From positions 62,001 through 126,000 of the forward strand of contig NZ_CP051006.1 of assembly GCF_014673495.1 (NCBI RefSeq): 64,000 nt of DNA. The letters are read 5' to 3'. The stretch is from Streptomyces griseofuscus. GTDB lineage: Bacteria; Actinomycetota; Actinomycetes; Streptomycetales; Streptomycetaceae. Below the pieces are notes generated by a model. The model had not been told where the DNA came from. It saw only the letters and a program-made list of their open reading frames with translations, and did not search any database. Both the position numbers and the translations under genes were made by a program. Below are positions 41,575 through 50,224 of this stretch, piece after piece. Positions within the stretch are counted from its first letter, which is position 1, and every line of letters starts with the position of its first letter.

Positions 41575-42171
41575 TCAGTCCTGTCGCGGTCGCGCAGGGA
41601 CGCCGTACCCGCAGTCGCACAACTCGGCGACGAGGCCGCGTGCGTAGTCGTCGTTCGTTTCCGGGATCGAGAACACCACCCGGAAGTAGAGGGGCGCGAC
41701 CACGTGATCCAGCACCCGCTCCAACGGTGGCGCGCTCTCGCCCCGCCGGGCCGCGGCCTCCAGAGCCGCGTGGAAGCGGCCGCTGACCCGCTCCAGGCAC
41801 TCACGCAAGCCCGCTCGCCGCTCATCCACATCCGGGGCCACTTCGGCCCGGAAGAAGGCGACCCCTCCCGGCTGGGAGAGGTCGGTGAGCGTCCAGACCG
41901 CGGCCCGTTCCAGGTCCTTGCGCAGATCTCCGAGCAGCTCCGGCGCGCCCTCGTCCTGGCGCTGGGCGGCCACGTCCGCCAGGAGGGCTGAGACCGTCCC
42001 CCAACGGCGATAGAGGGAGCTGGGGTTGACGCCGGCGCGGCGTGCCACCACAGGGATGCTGACTTTCTCGGCTCCGACTTCCTGCACCAGGTCCACGGTC
42101 GCCCGGTACACGGCGGCGCGTACGCGGGCGCTGCGGCCACCGGGGCGGCTGTCTTTGCTTTTGGCGGGCAT
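41575..42171 (-). CDS. TetR-family transcriptional regulator
   Basis: A 198-residue protein from ATG 42171. RSARVRAAVYRATVDLVQEV then VSIPVVARRAGVNPSSLYRR and WGTVSALLADVAA is the N-terminal HTH of the AcrR/TetR type with a TetR_C_11/33-like ligand domain (FFRAEVAPDVDERRAGLREC then PLYFRVVFSIPETNDDYARG). It is divergent from the SnoaL-like gene, with two palindromes of the same core between them, and lies 180 bases upstream of the oxygenase. It likely controls its own transcription and the SnoaL-like gene, perhaps also the oxygenase. Confidence 0.92.
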   Translation of the reverse strand: MPAKSKDSRPGGRSARVRAAVYRATVDLVQEVGAEKVSIPVVARRAGVNPSSLYRRWGTVSALLADVAAQRQDEGAPELLGDLRKDLERAAVWTLTDLSQPGGVAFFRAEVAPDVDERRAGLRECLERVSGRFHAALEAAARRGESAPPLERVLDHVVAPLYFRVVFSIPETNDDYARGLVAELCDCGYGVPARPRQD

Positions 42172-42180
42172 GCCTCCACC

Positions 42181-42249
42181 TTAAAGCATTGAGTTGCGCT
42201 TTAGTGGGTGAGGTACTTACAGTCTTTAAAGCGGAGATCGCCGCTTTAA
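42181..42249. promoter_or_regulatory. Two TTAAAGC-type operators
   Basis: Site 1: TTAAAGC (42181-42187) and GCTTTA (42198-42203). Site 2: TTAAAGCGG (42226-42234), AGATCG, CCGCTTTAA (42241-42249), a perfect dyad. The shared core and position between divergent TetR and SnoaL-like genes identify them as operators of that TetR. Confidence 0.7.
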
Positions 42250-42271
42250 CTGTCGTTCCCAGGGAGATCCG

Positions 42272-42658
42272 ATGGCCCGGTACGAGGTCCAGCACCAGCT
42301 CGGCAAGAAGTTCCACGCCTATCTCACCGCGGGTGACTGGGAGGGCATCCGCAGCCTGCTCACCGACGACGCCACCTGGACGCTCCCGGGCGACAACACC
42401 ATCTCCGGTACGGCGGTGGGAGCGGAGGCCGTCGTGGAGCGGGCGAAGAAGATCGCCTCCTACGGTCTCGACTTCGAGCTGCTGCACATCCTGGTCAGCC
42501 GGGAAAACATGGCCCTGTCCCTGCACAACACCGCCCGCCGGGGCGATGTCCGGCTGGACGAGCACCTCTCCACCGTCTGCCGCCTCCGCGACAACAAGAT
42601 CGCGAACATCGAGACCTACCTGTCCGACGTTCCCGGCATGAACGCGTTCTTCGTCTGA
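42272..42658 (+). CDS. SnoaL-like (NTF2-fold) protein
   Basis: A 128-residue protein from ATG 42272 after GGGAGA. HQLGKKFHAYLTAGDWEGIR then SLLTDDATWTLPGDNTISGT is the typical opening of the cone-shaped NTF2/SnoaL fold, and EHLSTVCRLRDNKIANIETY the last strands. Members bind or isomerise small hydrophobic molecules in a closed pocket; some are cyclases or hydratases, many are unassigned. It is a direct target of the divergent TetR regulator and may act on the same ligand as that regulator. Confidence 0.88.
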   Translation: MARYEVQHQLGKKFHAYLTAGDWEGIRSLLTDDATWTLPGDNTISGTAVGAEAVVERAKKIASYGLDFELLHILVSRENMALSLHNTARRGDVRLDEHLSTVCRLRDNKIANIETYLSDVPGMNAFFV

Positions 42659-42744
42659 GCGGCACCCCGCACACCGTTCACCGGGCCGGCGACCGCGCGA
42701 CGGCGCCCCCGCCCCGCCGACCCCGAGCCGTCGGCCGCCGCCGA

Positions 42745-43140
42745 TCACCGGGTGCGGCCGTCGTACTCCTCGCGGGCGGTGATGACTTCTTCGATGTGCA
42801 GCACGGACCACTCCGTGAGTGCCTTCAGCGGTTCCCGCAGCGTCTGGCCGAGCGCGGTCAGCTCATACTCCACGTGCGGCGGCACCTCTGGGTAGACGGT
42901 CCGGCTGACCAGCCCGTCGCGTTCGAGGGTGCGCAGCGTCTGGGTGAGCATCTTCTCGCTCACGCCCGCCAGAGCCTGCCGGAGCCGGCTGAAGCGAGAG
43001 GTCCCGTTCTGGCCGAGTTCGCCCAGCACGAGGACCGCCCACTTGCTGCCGATCTGGTCGAGCAGGTCCCGCGACGGGCAGCCGCGCTCGTACGGATCGA
43101 ATGACGGCACGGGCCCGGTCGCGTTCTCGACAGCAGTCAT
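42745..43140 (-). CDS. HxlR-family transcriptional regulator
   Basis: A 131-residue winged-helix protein; ATG 43140 is used, with GTG 43149 as an alternative. FDPYERGCPSRDLLDQIGSK then WAVLVLGELGQNGTSRFSRL and RQALAGVSEKMLTQTLRTLE are hallmark HxlR segments, including the conserved N-terminal Cys that in some members senses electrophiles or oxidants. RTVYPEVPPHVEYELTALGQ is the wing. It is divergent from an NmrA-like reductase, with a palindrome between. This HxlR/NAD(P)H-reductase pairing is a common redox-response module. Confidence 0.93.
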   Translation of the reverse strand: MTAVENATGPVPSFDPYERGCPSRDLLDQIGSKWAVLVLGELGQNGTSRFSRLRQALAGVSEKMLTQTLRTLERDGLVSRTVYPEVPPHVEYELTALGQTLREPLKALTEWSVLHIEEVITAREEYDGRTR

Positions 43141-43164
43141 ACGGCTCACCTCAATGCTTTCAGT

Positions 43165-43183
43165 TTGGTAAGTACCGTACCAA
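43165..43183. promoter_or_regulatory. HxlR operator
   Basis: TTGGTA, 7 bases, TACCAA. It is perfectly symmetric in its arms and lies between the two divergent starts. HxlR-type sites of this form overlap the target promoter. Confidence 0.65.
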
Positions 43184-43284
43184 GAAGTGGCTACTTCCCA
43201 ACAGAGAGTGTCCAGGTCATTCTGTGTTCCATCCCGCCGCGGACGGACCGCAGCAAGCGTGCGAGGCACGCTCGGAAGGAAGGA

Positions 43285-44163
43285 ATGACCGACATGCCGA
43301 TCGTCGTCACCGGAGCCACCGGCCAGCTGGGCAGGCTCACCATCGAGGCGCTGCTGCGGCGCGGGATCCCGGCCGCGGACGTCATCGCGACCGGCCGGGA
43401 CATCTCCCGGATCAAGGACCTGGCCGATCGGGGCGTCACGGTACGCCGCGCCGACTTCTCGGCCACTGACGGCCTGGCCGAGGCCTTCGCGGGGGCGGAC
43501 AGGCTGCTGCTGATCTCGGCCTCGGTCCCCGTGGGCGAGCGGGTCGCCAACCACCGCCGCGTGATCGACGCCGCGGCGTCCGCAGGCGTGTCGCTAGTGG
43601 CCTACACGAGCACGACGCACGCGGACACGGCCACCACCGTCATCGGTGCCACACACGGCGAGACCGAGGAGTATCTGCGCGACCGCGGAATCCCCAGCGT
43701 GCTGCTGCGCAACGGCTGGTACCTGGAGAACTACACCAGCCAACTGCCGCAGATCCTGCACAACGGCGCCGTCGTCGGCGCCGCAGGCGAGGGGCGGATC
43801 AGCGCCGCGTCCCGCGCCGACTACGCCGAGGCCGCAGCGGTCGTCCTCACCACTGAAGGCCACACGGGCGCCGTGTACGAGCTCGGCGGCGACGAATCCT
43901 TCACCCTGACCGAGCTCGCCGCCGCGATCTCCGCCGCGGCCGGAAAGCAGGTCACCTACGCCGACCTCCCGGTGACCGACTTCGCTCAGGCACTGGCCGC
44001 CGCGGGCCTGCCCGCCGAGCTGGCGGAGGTCCTCGCTGACGCCGACCGCGGCATGAACCGCGGCGAGATGTACACCGACTCCGGCGACTTGCGCCGCCTG
44101 ATCGGCCGCCCGCCCGTGACCCTGGCCGAGGCACTTGCGCTCGCCCTGCATCACCGAGGCTGA
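43285..44163 (+). CDS. NmrA-like NAD(P)-binding oxidoreductase
   Basis: A 292-residue protein; ATG 43285 follows GGAAGG, with ATG 43294 as an alternative. The Rossmann motif is IVVTGATGQLGRLTIEALLR, followed by VIATGRDISRIKDLADRGVT and the substrate-side segment LLRNGWYLENYTSQLP. The C-terminal part, VYELGGDESFTLTELAAAIS, is typical of the QOR2/NmrA branch of atypical short-chain dehydrogenases, which reduce quinones or sense NADP. It is controlled by the divergent HxlR regulator. Confidence 0.9.
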   Translation: MTDMPIVVTGATGQLGRLTIEALLRRGIPAADVIATGRDISRIKDLADRGVTVRRADFSATDGLAEAFAGADRLLLISASVPVGERVANHRRVIDAAASAGVSLVAYTSTTHADTATTVIGATHGETEEYLRDRGIPSVLLRNGWYLENYTSQLPQILHNGAVVGAAGEGRISAASRADYAEAAAVVLTTEGHTGAVYELGGDESFTLTELAAAISAAAGKQVTYADLPVTDFAQALAAAGLPAELAEVLADADRGMNRGEMYTDSGDLRRLIGRPPVTLAEALALALHHRG

Positions 44164-44522
44164 ACTCGTGATGCGGCCGGGCTGCCCAGGTGGCACGGAG
44201 CGCCCCCGCGAGGGGGAGCCAAGGGGACTCTGACACCCTGCAAGATCCGCATGACGGACGTGACGGCGGGGCCGGCCGGGTGGCCCGCCCCGGCCCGACC
44301 CGGCCAACTGTGCATACGCTGCCCGCACGTCCCGCCCGCGGGTCGACAGACCCCGCCCGACCCAACCCGCCAGCCGCCGCCCGGAGCGGCGTGCGACGCG
44401 GCCTGCCGCACGAGCCGGGTGACGGCCCCAACGCCGGGCACGCCTGAGACCCGGACACCCGCGGAAAGCGGCCGCCGGCCCACCGACGACAGCAGGAGCG
44501 TCGCCGGCCCTGGCCCGGTGCG
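44164..44522. other. Intergenic region between convergent genes
   Basis: No gene. Several short GC-only dyads (GGCCGGCCGGG, GCCCCGGCCCGAC) may end transcription from either side, but none is a clean hairpin. Confidence 0.3.
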
Positions 44523-45245
44523 TCAGCCCGGAAAAGCGCGGTGAACGGCCAGCGCGTCCAGACGACGGGCTCTCGCGTCCGACGGTGCGTACACCAGAGG
44601 GCCGACCCGCATCGCCGGGCCGGCCGGAACGCGCTCCCCGCGCAGCGCCGTCTCGACGAAGCACCGCATGCGTCCGCCACAGCGACGGTAGAACCGCAAC
44701 TGCGTGCGGCGGCCGAACAACCGCCATCCCAGAGAGGTGACGGGACCCAGCGAGGGCGCGCCCTGGGAATGGCAGGTGGCCACGAACTCCACCGCGCCGC
44801 TCAGGCCGTGCTTCACCACCTCGTAGGTGACCTTGCCCCGCTCCAGGTGGCCGTCGAGGGTCTCATAGGCCCACCCCCAGGAGTGATCCTTGCCCCCGCG
44901 CGTCTCGTCGACCACTTCGGTGACGCGCACACCGCAGTAGAAGTGAAGGCCGTGGAACCGCGCTTCGAGGAGCATGTCGCGACCGAGGAGGGGCTCCGCC
45001 GGGTCGTACAACGCCCGGACGATCTCCGGCGGCGAGAACTCGTAGTCACGCACCAGACGGCGGGCATGCTCCCAGGACCCCCCGGGGACGGGAGGACCAG
45101 GCGGCTCGGCGGGCAGCGGGGTGCGGTACGTGTCGATGTTCCACGCGGGGCACCGCACCTCGTCGATCGAGTAGTTGACGGACGCGTCGGCGAGCTTGCG
45201 CCACGCCGCTGCCGCGTCGAACCGCCCGAAGGCCCGGTCACCCAA
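44523..45245 (-). CDS. DUF1990-family protein
   Basis: A 240-residue cytoplasmic protein from ATG 45245. YEFSPPEIVRALYDPAEPLL and FYCGVRVTEVVDETRGGKDH then SWGWAYETLDGHLERGKVTY are the core of the DUF1990 fold (a START/SRPBCC-like beta sheet that encloses a small ligand). RFYRRCGGRMRCFVETALRG is the C-terminal part. The family role is not established. It forms a small operon with the membrane miniprotein upstream, and a related gene lies divergently at 45578. Confidence 0.85.
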   Translation of the reverse strand: MGDRAFGRFDAAAAWRKLADASVNYSIDEVRCPAWNIDTYRTPLPAEPPGPPVPGGSWEHARRLVRDYEFSPPEIVRALYDPAEPLLGRDMLLEARFHGLHFYCGVRVTEVVDETRGGKDHSWGWAYETLDGHLERGKVTYEVVKHGLSGAVEFVATCHSQGAPSLGPVTSLGWRLFGRRTQLRFYRRCGGRMRCFVETALRGERVPAGPAMRVGPLVYAPSDARARRLDALAVHRAFPG

Positions 45246-45251
45246 GGGTCA

Positions 45252-45464
45252 TCACTGCGGCTCCCGCAACGACTCGCCGATCAGCCACAGCATCGGCGGC
45301 CACAGACCGACGAAGAGCGCGCGCCGTTCGGCGTTCCCGCGCTGCTCCTGGTCGATGGTCTTCGCACGCACCCACAGCGTCACGCACAGACCGATCGCAC
45401 CGAACGAGGCGAGGTGCAAGTGAGCACTGCGCGCACCCGCCCGGTGCAGCAGCCCGACCACCAT
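45252..45464 (-). CDS. Small two-helix membrane protein
   Basis: A 70-residue protein from ATG 45464. MVVGLLHRAGARSAHLHLAS then FGAIGLCVTLWVRA is the first membrane helix, and RRALFVGLWPPMLWLIGESL the second. Its stop lies 6 bases before the DUF1990 start, so they are co-transcribed. No family is recognised; possibly a membrane partner of the DUF1990 protein. Confidence 0.7.
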   Translation of the reverse strand: MVVGLLHRAGARSAHLHLASFGAIGLCVTLWVRAKTIDQEQRGNAERRALFVGLWPPMLWLIGESLREPQ

Positions 45465-45522
45465 GTACGCCTCCGGGTTCGCCCGCTCGTGTCACGCCAC
45501 CGTGTCACCAGCCCTATACCAG

Positions 45523-45542
45523 GGTATGCACCCATTCATACC
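45523..45542. promoter_or_regulatory. Putative operator in the DUF1990 divergent promoter
   Basis: GGTATG, 8 bases, CATACC. A perfect 6-bp-arm dyad in an A/T-rich stretch between the divergent operons, at the place of both promoters. No regulator gene is adjacent, so it is bound by a factor from elsewhere. Confidence 0.5.
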
Positions 45543-45577
45543 TAATTGCGACAAATATGATGACGTGAGGGAGCCCG

Positions 45578-46300
45578 ATGTCCCGTCCACCCTGCCCGCG
45601 GGCGCTGACCGTGCTGGCACGGTGGCTCCTGGGCACGATGCTGGTCACCTGGCGCTACCTCTGGCAGACGACCCCCCTGCACCGCACCGACGTACGCGAG
45701 GAGGACGAGCGGATCCGGCCGCCGCGGCTTCCTGACGCGGCGGCCGGTGACACGGTGCAGCGGGCCGAGGACGGCCACGGCCCCCTGTTCCACCGCGTCT
45801 TCCGCGTCCGCATCGCCGAGGCCGACATCGACGGCCCCCGGCTCCTCGAACACGTCTGCCGCCATTTCGAGCACTTCGTCCCGTCCGAGGTCGTCGGTAT
45901 CCGTGCCGACGAACTCCGCGCACAGGGCTTGGACGTCGCGGACGAGCTGCTGGTGGAAATGCCGGGCCCCTGGAACGGCCCGGTGCGGGTCGTGCGCCGC
46001 GACCGCGAATCGCTGCACCTGGTGACCCTGCGCGGCCACATGGAGGCCGGACAGGTGCAGTTCTGCGCGCACACGGACGGCGACCTGCTGGTCTTCGAGA
46101 TCGAGTTGTGGGCACGCGCCGCCACCCGCCTGGTGCACGTGCTCTACTCCCATCTGCGCGTGGCGAAGGAGATCCAACTCAACATGTGGGTCCGCTTCTG
46201 CCTGTCCGCCGTCAAGATCTCGGGCGGCCGGCTGGTGGACGGGGTGCACATCCACACCCGCCGGCTCAGCCCGCCAACCCGGCCAGCACGGAAGAGGTGA
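45578..46300 (+). CDS. DUF1990-like protein
   Basis: A 240-residue protein from ATG 45578. The N-terminus MSRPPCPRALTVLARWLLGT may lie along the membrane. HRVFRVRIAEADIDGPRLLE then LLVEMPGPWNGPVRVVRRDR, SLHLVTLRGHMEAGQVQFCA and DLLVFEIELWARAATRLVHV follow the strand order of DUF1990 (V/T-L-x-G-H-x-E-A-G-x-x-F). It is divergent from a second DUF1990 gene and overlaps the broken SDR gene by four bases, so the three once formed a coupled set. Confidence 0.75.
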   Translation: MSRPPCPRALTVLARWLLGTMLVTWRYLWQTTPLHRTDVREEDERIRPPRLPDAAAGDTVQRAEDGHGPLFHRVFRVRIAEADIDGPRLLEHVCRHFEHFVPSEVVGIRADELRAQGLDVADELLVEMPGPWNGPVRVVRRDRESLHLVTLRGHMEAGQVQFCAHTDGDLLVFEIELWARAATRLVHVLYSHLRVAKEIQLNMWVRFCLSAVKISGGRLVDGVHIHTRRLSPPTRPARKR

Positions 46301-46975
46301 GGGCGCGGCCCACAGCGAACAACCCCCTCAAGAACCGGACCGCCGTCATCACCGGAGCCACACGCGGACCGGGCGCAGCACTGGCACACGAACTCGGCCT
46401 CCGTAGAACACGCCTGGCGCTCCTGGGACACGAAGAGGCCGGGTTACGCACCATGGCCGCCTCCCTGCCCACCGCGTCCGTGGCCATCGAAGTCGACGTC
46501 ACCGACGCCACCGCCCTCACCCGCGCGGCCGCCCAGGTACGCGCCCGCCTGGGCCGGCCCTCCGTGGTCGTGGCGAACGCAGGCTTCGCACAGGGCGGTC
46601 CCTTCGCCACCTCCTGGCGCCGCGTCATCGACGTCAACCTCACCGGCAGCGCCCACACGGCACGGGCCGTCCTGCCCGGCCTCATCGCAACCGCCGGCTA
46701 CTACCTGCAGACCGCCTCGCTCGCCTTCCTCGGCGCAACCCCCATGATGAGCGCCTACTGCGCCTCCAAAGCAGGCGTGGAAGGCCTTCGCCCACGCCCT
46801 GCGCGCAGAAGTCGCCCATCAAGGAGCGGCGGTAGGCATCACCGGCCCCTCCTGGACGGACACCGACATGATCCGCGACGCCGAACAACACACCACCCTG
46901 CGCGAATTACGCCTCCACATGCCCCCTTGCCTGCGCACCATCCACCCGGCCGACGCCGATGCCACCGGCCTGGCA
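46297..46975 (+). pseudogene. Short-chain dehydrogenase (SDR), frameshifted and truncated
   Basis: Start GTG 46297 overlaps the upstream stop. NRTAVITGATRGPGAALAHE is the NAD(P) motif (TGxxxGxG), SVVVANAGFAQGG the NAG strand, and SAYCASKAG the catalytic Tyr-x-x-x-Lys. Just after it the frame shifts (about 46783): AFAHALRAEVAHQGAAVGIT then GPSWTDTDMIRDAEQHTTLR are one frame over, and the sequence is lost after about 46975. The C-terminal third is missing, so it is non-functional. A 70-bp homologous scrap is found at 62476-62545. Confidence 0.8.
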
Positions 46976-47102
46976 GCGCAGTCGGACAGCGCCGGACAGA
47001 GCGCACACACCGTCCTGACTACACGACACCCAAACCACCCACTGCGCCCTCCCCCGCAACCCACCAGGCGGAACACGGGCCCTGCGCTGCCGTTGCGCCG
47101 GC

Positions 47103-48064
47103 ATGGTCACGGACAAGGGCGGCTCGACGAGCAAGCCGTACGGCAGTGAGCTCGATCTGCGCAAACTGCGGGTGCTGGTGGAACTGGACCGGCGGGACAC
47201 GGTCAGCGCCGTGGCGGCCGCGCTGCATCTGACCCCATCCGCGGTCTCCCAGCAACTGACGTGACTGGCGGAGGAGTTGAGCATGCCCACAACCGAGCCG
47301 GTGGGGCGGCGGCTCACCGGCGCGGCGAAGGTGGTGCCGCGGCGCGCCGAGGAGATCTTCGGGAACACCGACCGGCTCCATCGCGCCTCGCCGAGCACAG
47401 GGGCGGTGCGCGCGGCGAGGTGTCGGTGTCCGGGTTCGGCACCACCCTCGCACCGCTGATCCTGCCGGCCGCCGCCATACTCAAGCAGCGCCTGCCCGAG
47501 CTGCGCACGACGCTCGCCGAGCTCGATCCGCCGACCAGCTTCGAGCTGCCGCAGCTGGGGCGCACGGATGCGGTCATCGCCGTGGAGTCGCCGCTGGCGC
47601 CCGCCGCGGACGCTCGCTTCGACAAGCGGCCGCTGATGACAGAGGTGTTCGACGTGACTGTGCCCGAGGACCATCCGCTGGCGCAGGCGCCATCACTGAC
47701 CCTGCGAGACCTGGCCGACGAGACGTGGGTCTTCGCCACGGTCGGCATGTGCCAGGAGATTCCCCTTGCCGCCTGCACGGCCGCCGGTTTCACCCCGCAC
47801 GCGACGCATGTCATCGGCGACTGGAACGCCACCTTCGCCGCCGTCCGCCAGGACCTGGGCATCTGCCTGATGCTCCGGCTGGCCCGCCGGTCGTCCGAGC
47901 CCGGTGTCACGATGCGGCGTTTCGACGACGCGCCCTGGCGCGGGGTGTTCGCCGCCATACGGCCCGGCAGCGGGGACGTGCCGCATATCGAGCCGGTACT
48001 GGAGGCCCTGGGTGAAGGGGCTCCGGCGGCCGAATCAGAGCTCGACAGGGCGCCGCGGGGTTAA
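47103..48064 (+). pseudogene. LysR-family regulator, broken by a stop and frameshift
   Basis: ATG 47103 opens GSELDLRKLRVLVELDRRDT then VSAVAAALHLTPSAVSQQLT, the LysR helix-turn-helix, followed by TGA. Downstream, one frame over (from about 47410), the ligand-binding domain is complete: VSVSGFGTTLAPLILPAAAI, LGRTDAVIAVESPLAPAADA, VFDVTVPEDHPLAQAPSLTL and LGICLMLRLARRSSEPGVTM, to the stop at 48064. The linker helix between (AEEL, then EIFGN) is in yet other frames. At least one nonsense and one frameshift mutation separate DNA-binding from sensing domain. Confidence 0.8.
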
Positions 48065-48246
48065 TTTCGTAGGCGATAGGCGCCGAACTACCGAAGCATC
48101 GAACGTTTCAGGCGGCCTTCGCGTTGATCGGAAAGATTTTATTGCTGGACCGCGGGTGGGGGCGCGAGCGACGCTCTTGGTGCGGTTCGGCGGAGCGCTT
48201 CCGCCCCGCCCCTGCCTTCCCCCTTCGCTCTTGTTGTCCGCTGAAG
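48065..48246. other. Short intergenic region
   Basis: A relatively A/T-rich patch at 48125-48145 (GGAAAGATTTTATTGC) may be part of a promoter for the EamA remnant. Otherwise there is nothing. Confidence 0.25.
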
Positions 48247-48693
48247 GTGAGGGCCCGTCATGAAATCGGGCGCGCTGCTGCACTGTCCGGCCTGAGTCTG
48301 CTGTGGGGCTCGGTCTTCCTCTGGATCAAGATCTCCGGGTACGGCTTCTCGCCCGTGGAGATGGTGTTCGTGCGGCTCGTCCTCGGGGCCGCCATGCTGA
48401 TGGCCACCGGACTGTCCCGAGGGCAGAGCCCACTCCGGGACCGCAAGCTCCTCGAGCACATGGCCCTGGCCGCGCTGCTCGGCAACGCCGTGCCCTGACT
48501 GCTGTTCGCCCAGGGTGAGGTGCACGGTTCCAGCAACGTCGCCGGCATCGTCAGCGGCACTGGCCCGGTCTGGTCACTCGGCGCGGCCGTGCTGTTCGGC
48601 ACCGAGAAGGTGGACAAGCCCGCCGAGCAGACACCGGTCACCGCGAACACCGACACCCCCGCACCGGCCAAGGGGCTCGCGGGCGCACGGTGA
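48247..48693 (+). pseudogene. EamA/DMT-family transporter, N-terminal half with nonsense codon
   Basis: From GTG 48247: LSGLSLLWGSVFLWIKISGY is helix 1 of the drug/metabolite transporter fold, and PVEMVFVRLVLGAAMLMATG helix 2. HMALAALLGNAVP ends at an in-frame TGA (48496) where the family continues LLFAQGEVHGSSNVAGIVSG, which is present after the stop. After GPVWSLGAAVLFGTEK the sequence becomes a Thr/Pro/Ala tail and homology is lost. Only about four of ten helices remain, so it is non-functional. Confidence 0.72.
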
Positions 48694-49069
48694 GGGCCGG
48701 GGTCCTCGCCCCACGAACCGCACGCAATGAACGGCGCCCGGCGGGACGGTCCGCTCCCCGGCCGCTCTCCGCACCACCTCCCGCCGTCGGAGACGCAGGC
48801 CGCTCGCATCGCTGCCGTCACCGGACCTGCACAGATGCCGACGATCGAGCTGGCGGACGCCGGGCCGGCTGACGAGTGCGTCGAGGTGTCGCCCGCCCGC
48901 TTGTCGAGCGGGGCGCCTTGTCGGTCTGCTGCATTGGCAGCACCAAGGTCACCGGGTAGGAGGAACCAGCCCCTGGCCACCAGGCCGGGGACACACTCCG
49001 GTGTGATGATCACAAGGAGATGACACCACGGCTCCGGTCGATGACCCTGCCCCGCAGGAGGATCCAAGA
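48694..49069. other. Intergenic region
   Basis: No gene visible. It ends with the ribosome site CAGGAGGATCC of the next gene. A weak hairpin is possible near 48990-49025. Confidence 0.3.
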
Positions 49070-49441
49070 ATGAACGCGACTGTGAAACACCTTTTCGGCA
49101 TCGGCGCGGCGATCACCATAGGCGCGCTGGCCCCGCTCGCGTCCGCAGCTCCCGCCGCAGTCGCGGTCACGGGCGCGCATTGCGTCCGTGCCGAGCAGGA
49201 CGTGTGGGACAGCGGGCCGAGCCGCACCGTGACCGCTCGGGGCTGCGGCATCCCGTCCCAGGAGCATCGGTGGTACAAGGTGGAGATCGACACCCTCGTC
49301 GAACGCCACTACAAAGGTGACAGCGTGGAGTCTGGAGTCGACCGGTCCACGACCGTGCGCAGTAGGACCATCAGGTGCCTCGGTTACACCTCTGATGCCG
49401 GCACCGGCGCGGTCGACTGGTTCGGCTGCCCGCCCGTCTGA
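49070..49441 (+). CDS. Small secreted cysteine-containing protein
   Basis: A 123-residue protein; ATG 49070 follows AGGAGG. Signal peptide MNATVKHLFGIGAAITIGAL then APLASAAPAAVA. The mature part has four cysteines (AHCVRAEQD, ARGCGIPSQ, IRCLGYTS, WFGCPPV), likely two disulfides, and a core HRWYKVEIDTLVERHYKG. Size and cysteine number resemble small extracellular inhibitors or toxins, but no family is recognised. Monocistronic. Confidence 0.8.
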   Translation: MNATVKHLFGIGAAITIGALAPLASAAPAAVAVTGAHCVRAEQDVWDSGPSRTVTARGCGIPSQEHRWYKVEIDTLVERHYKGDSVESGVDRSTTVRSRTIRCLGYTSDAGTGAVDWFGCPPV

Positions 49442-50224
49442 CGCGCCCGCTGCAAACCGCTGTCCGACCCCCGTTCCCCGGAAGTGATCGACCCGCACGG
49501 CCGCGCCCCCGGAGGAGCGCTGTCCGGCGGCGGTGCGGAGCGGGTGGCAAGACGGCCGGGTCCGGGGATCTGTGCCAGGTCGCGAACATGCCCGCCGGCC
49601 ATCAGCCGTACCGCTCCGCGCGGTCCCAGCGTGGCGGCCCGTTCCTGGGAATCATGGAGGAGGTTGTGCGTCACGTGCGGGAGTTCAAGCGCTGGCGGCG
49701 GCGTGTTCGGCCTGTTGGCGGGTGCCGTGGGCTCCCCGCACGGCGCGGGTTGCCGATCGCTTCGAGGAGGGTCCTGTGCGTCGGGCGGGGGCGCGGCGCC
49801 GGAAGACCGCCCCGCCCCGACATTGCGGAACGGCGGAGACCACCGCGCGGAGCGACCTACGCCTGACCGTGCTCCTTGAGCTGTTTCATGCCGATGACCA
49901 CGATGATCAGCTTGCCGTCGTACGTGTGGAAGCCGGGGCGGGCGGTGCCACCGGCCGGGCTATCGGCACCAAGCAGGGCCCGCAACCAGCTCGAAGGTTT
50001 GTCTGAGCTTGCGTCAGCCGACCACCTTCCCCCCGGCCGACCCCCCGGCCGGCGTACGGCGTCCTCACCCACGACCGCTGGAGCGCGTGCGGCCTCGCTC
50101 CCCTGCCCCCGTGGCGCGAGCCCCTCGCGCGGGCCCTGCGGACCTGACCGCTCCCGCGGCAGGGCCGCCACCGCAGCGCGTCGACCGGCTCCCCGCGAGC
50201 GGATCGCGGGGACCTCACGACGGC
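49442..50224. other. Long intergenic region with one probable gene fragment
   Basis: The minus strand at 49860-49935 reads RPGFHTYDGKLIIVVIGMKQ LKEHGQA with good codon use, and looks like the last 27 residues of a lost gene. No start or family can be given. The rest shows no supportable gene or hairpin. Confidence 0.35.

Noticed and set aside
44164..44300. Possible structured RNA between convergent genes
   Set aside because: Short GC dyads only; no conserved RNA pattern could be recognised and such dyads are common by chance here.
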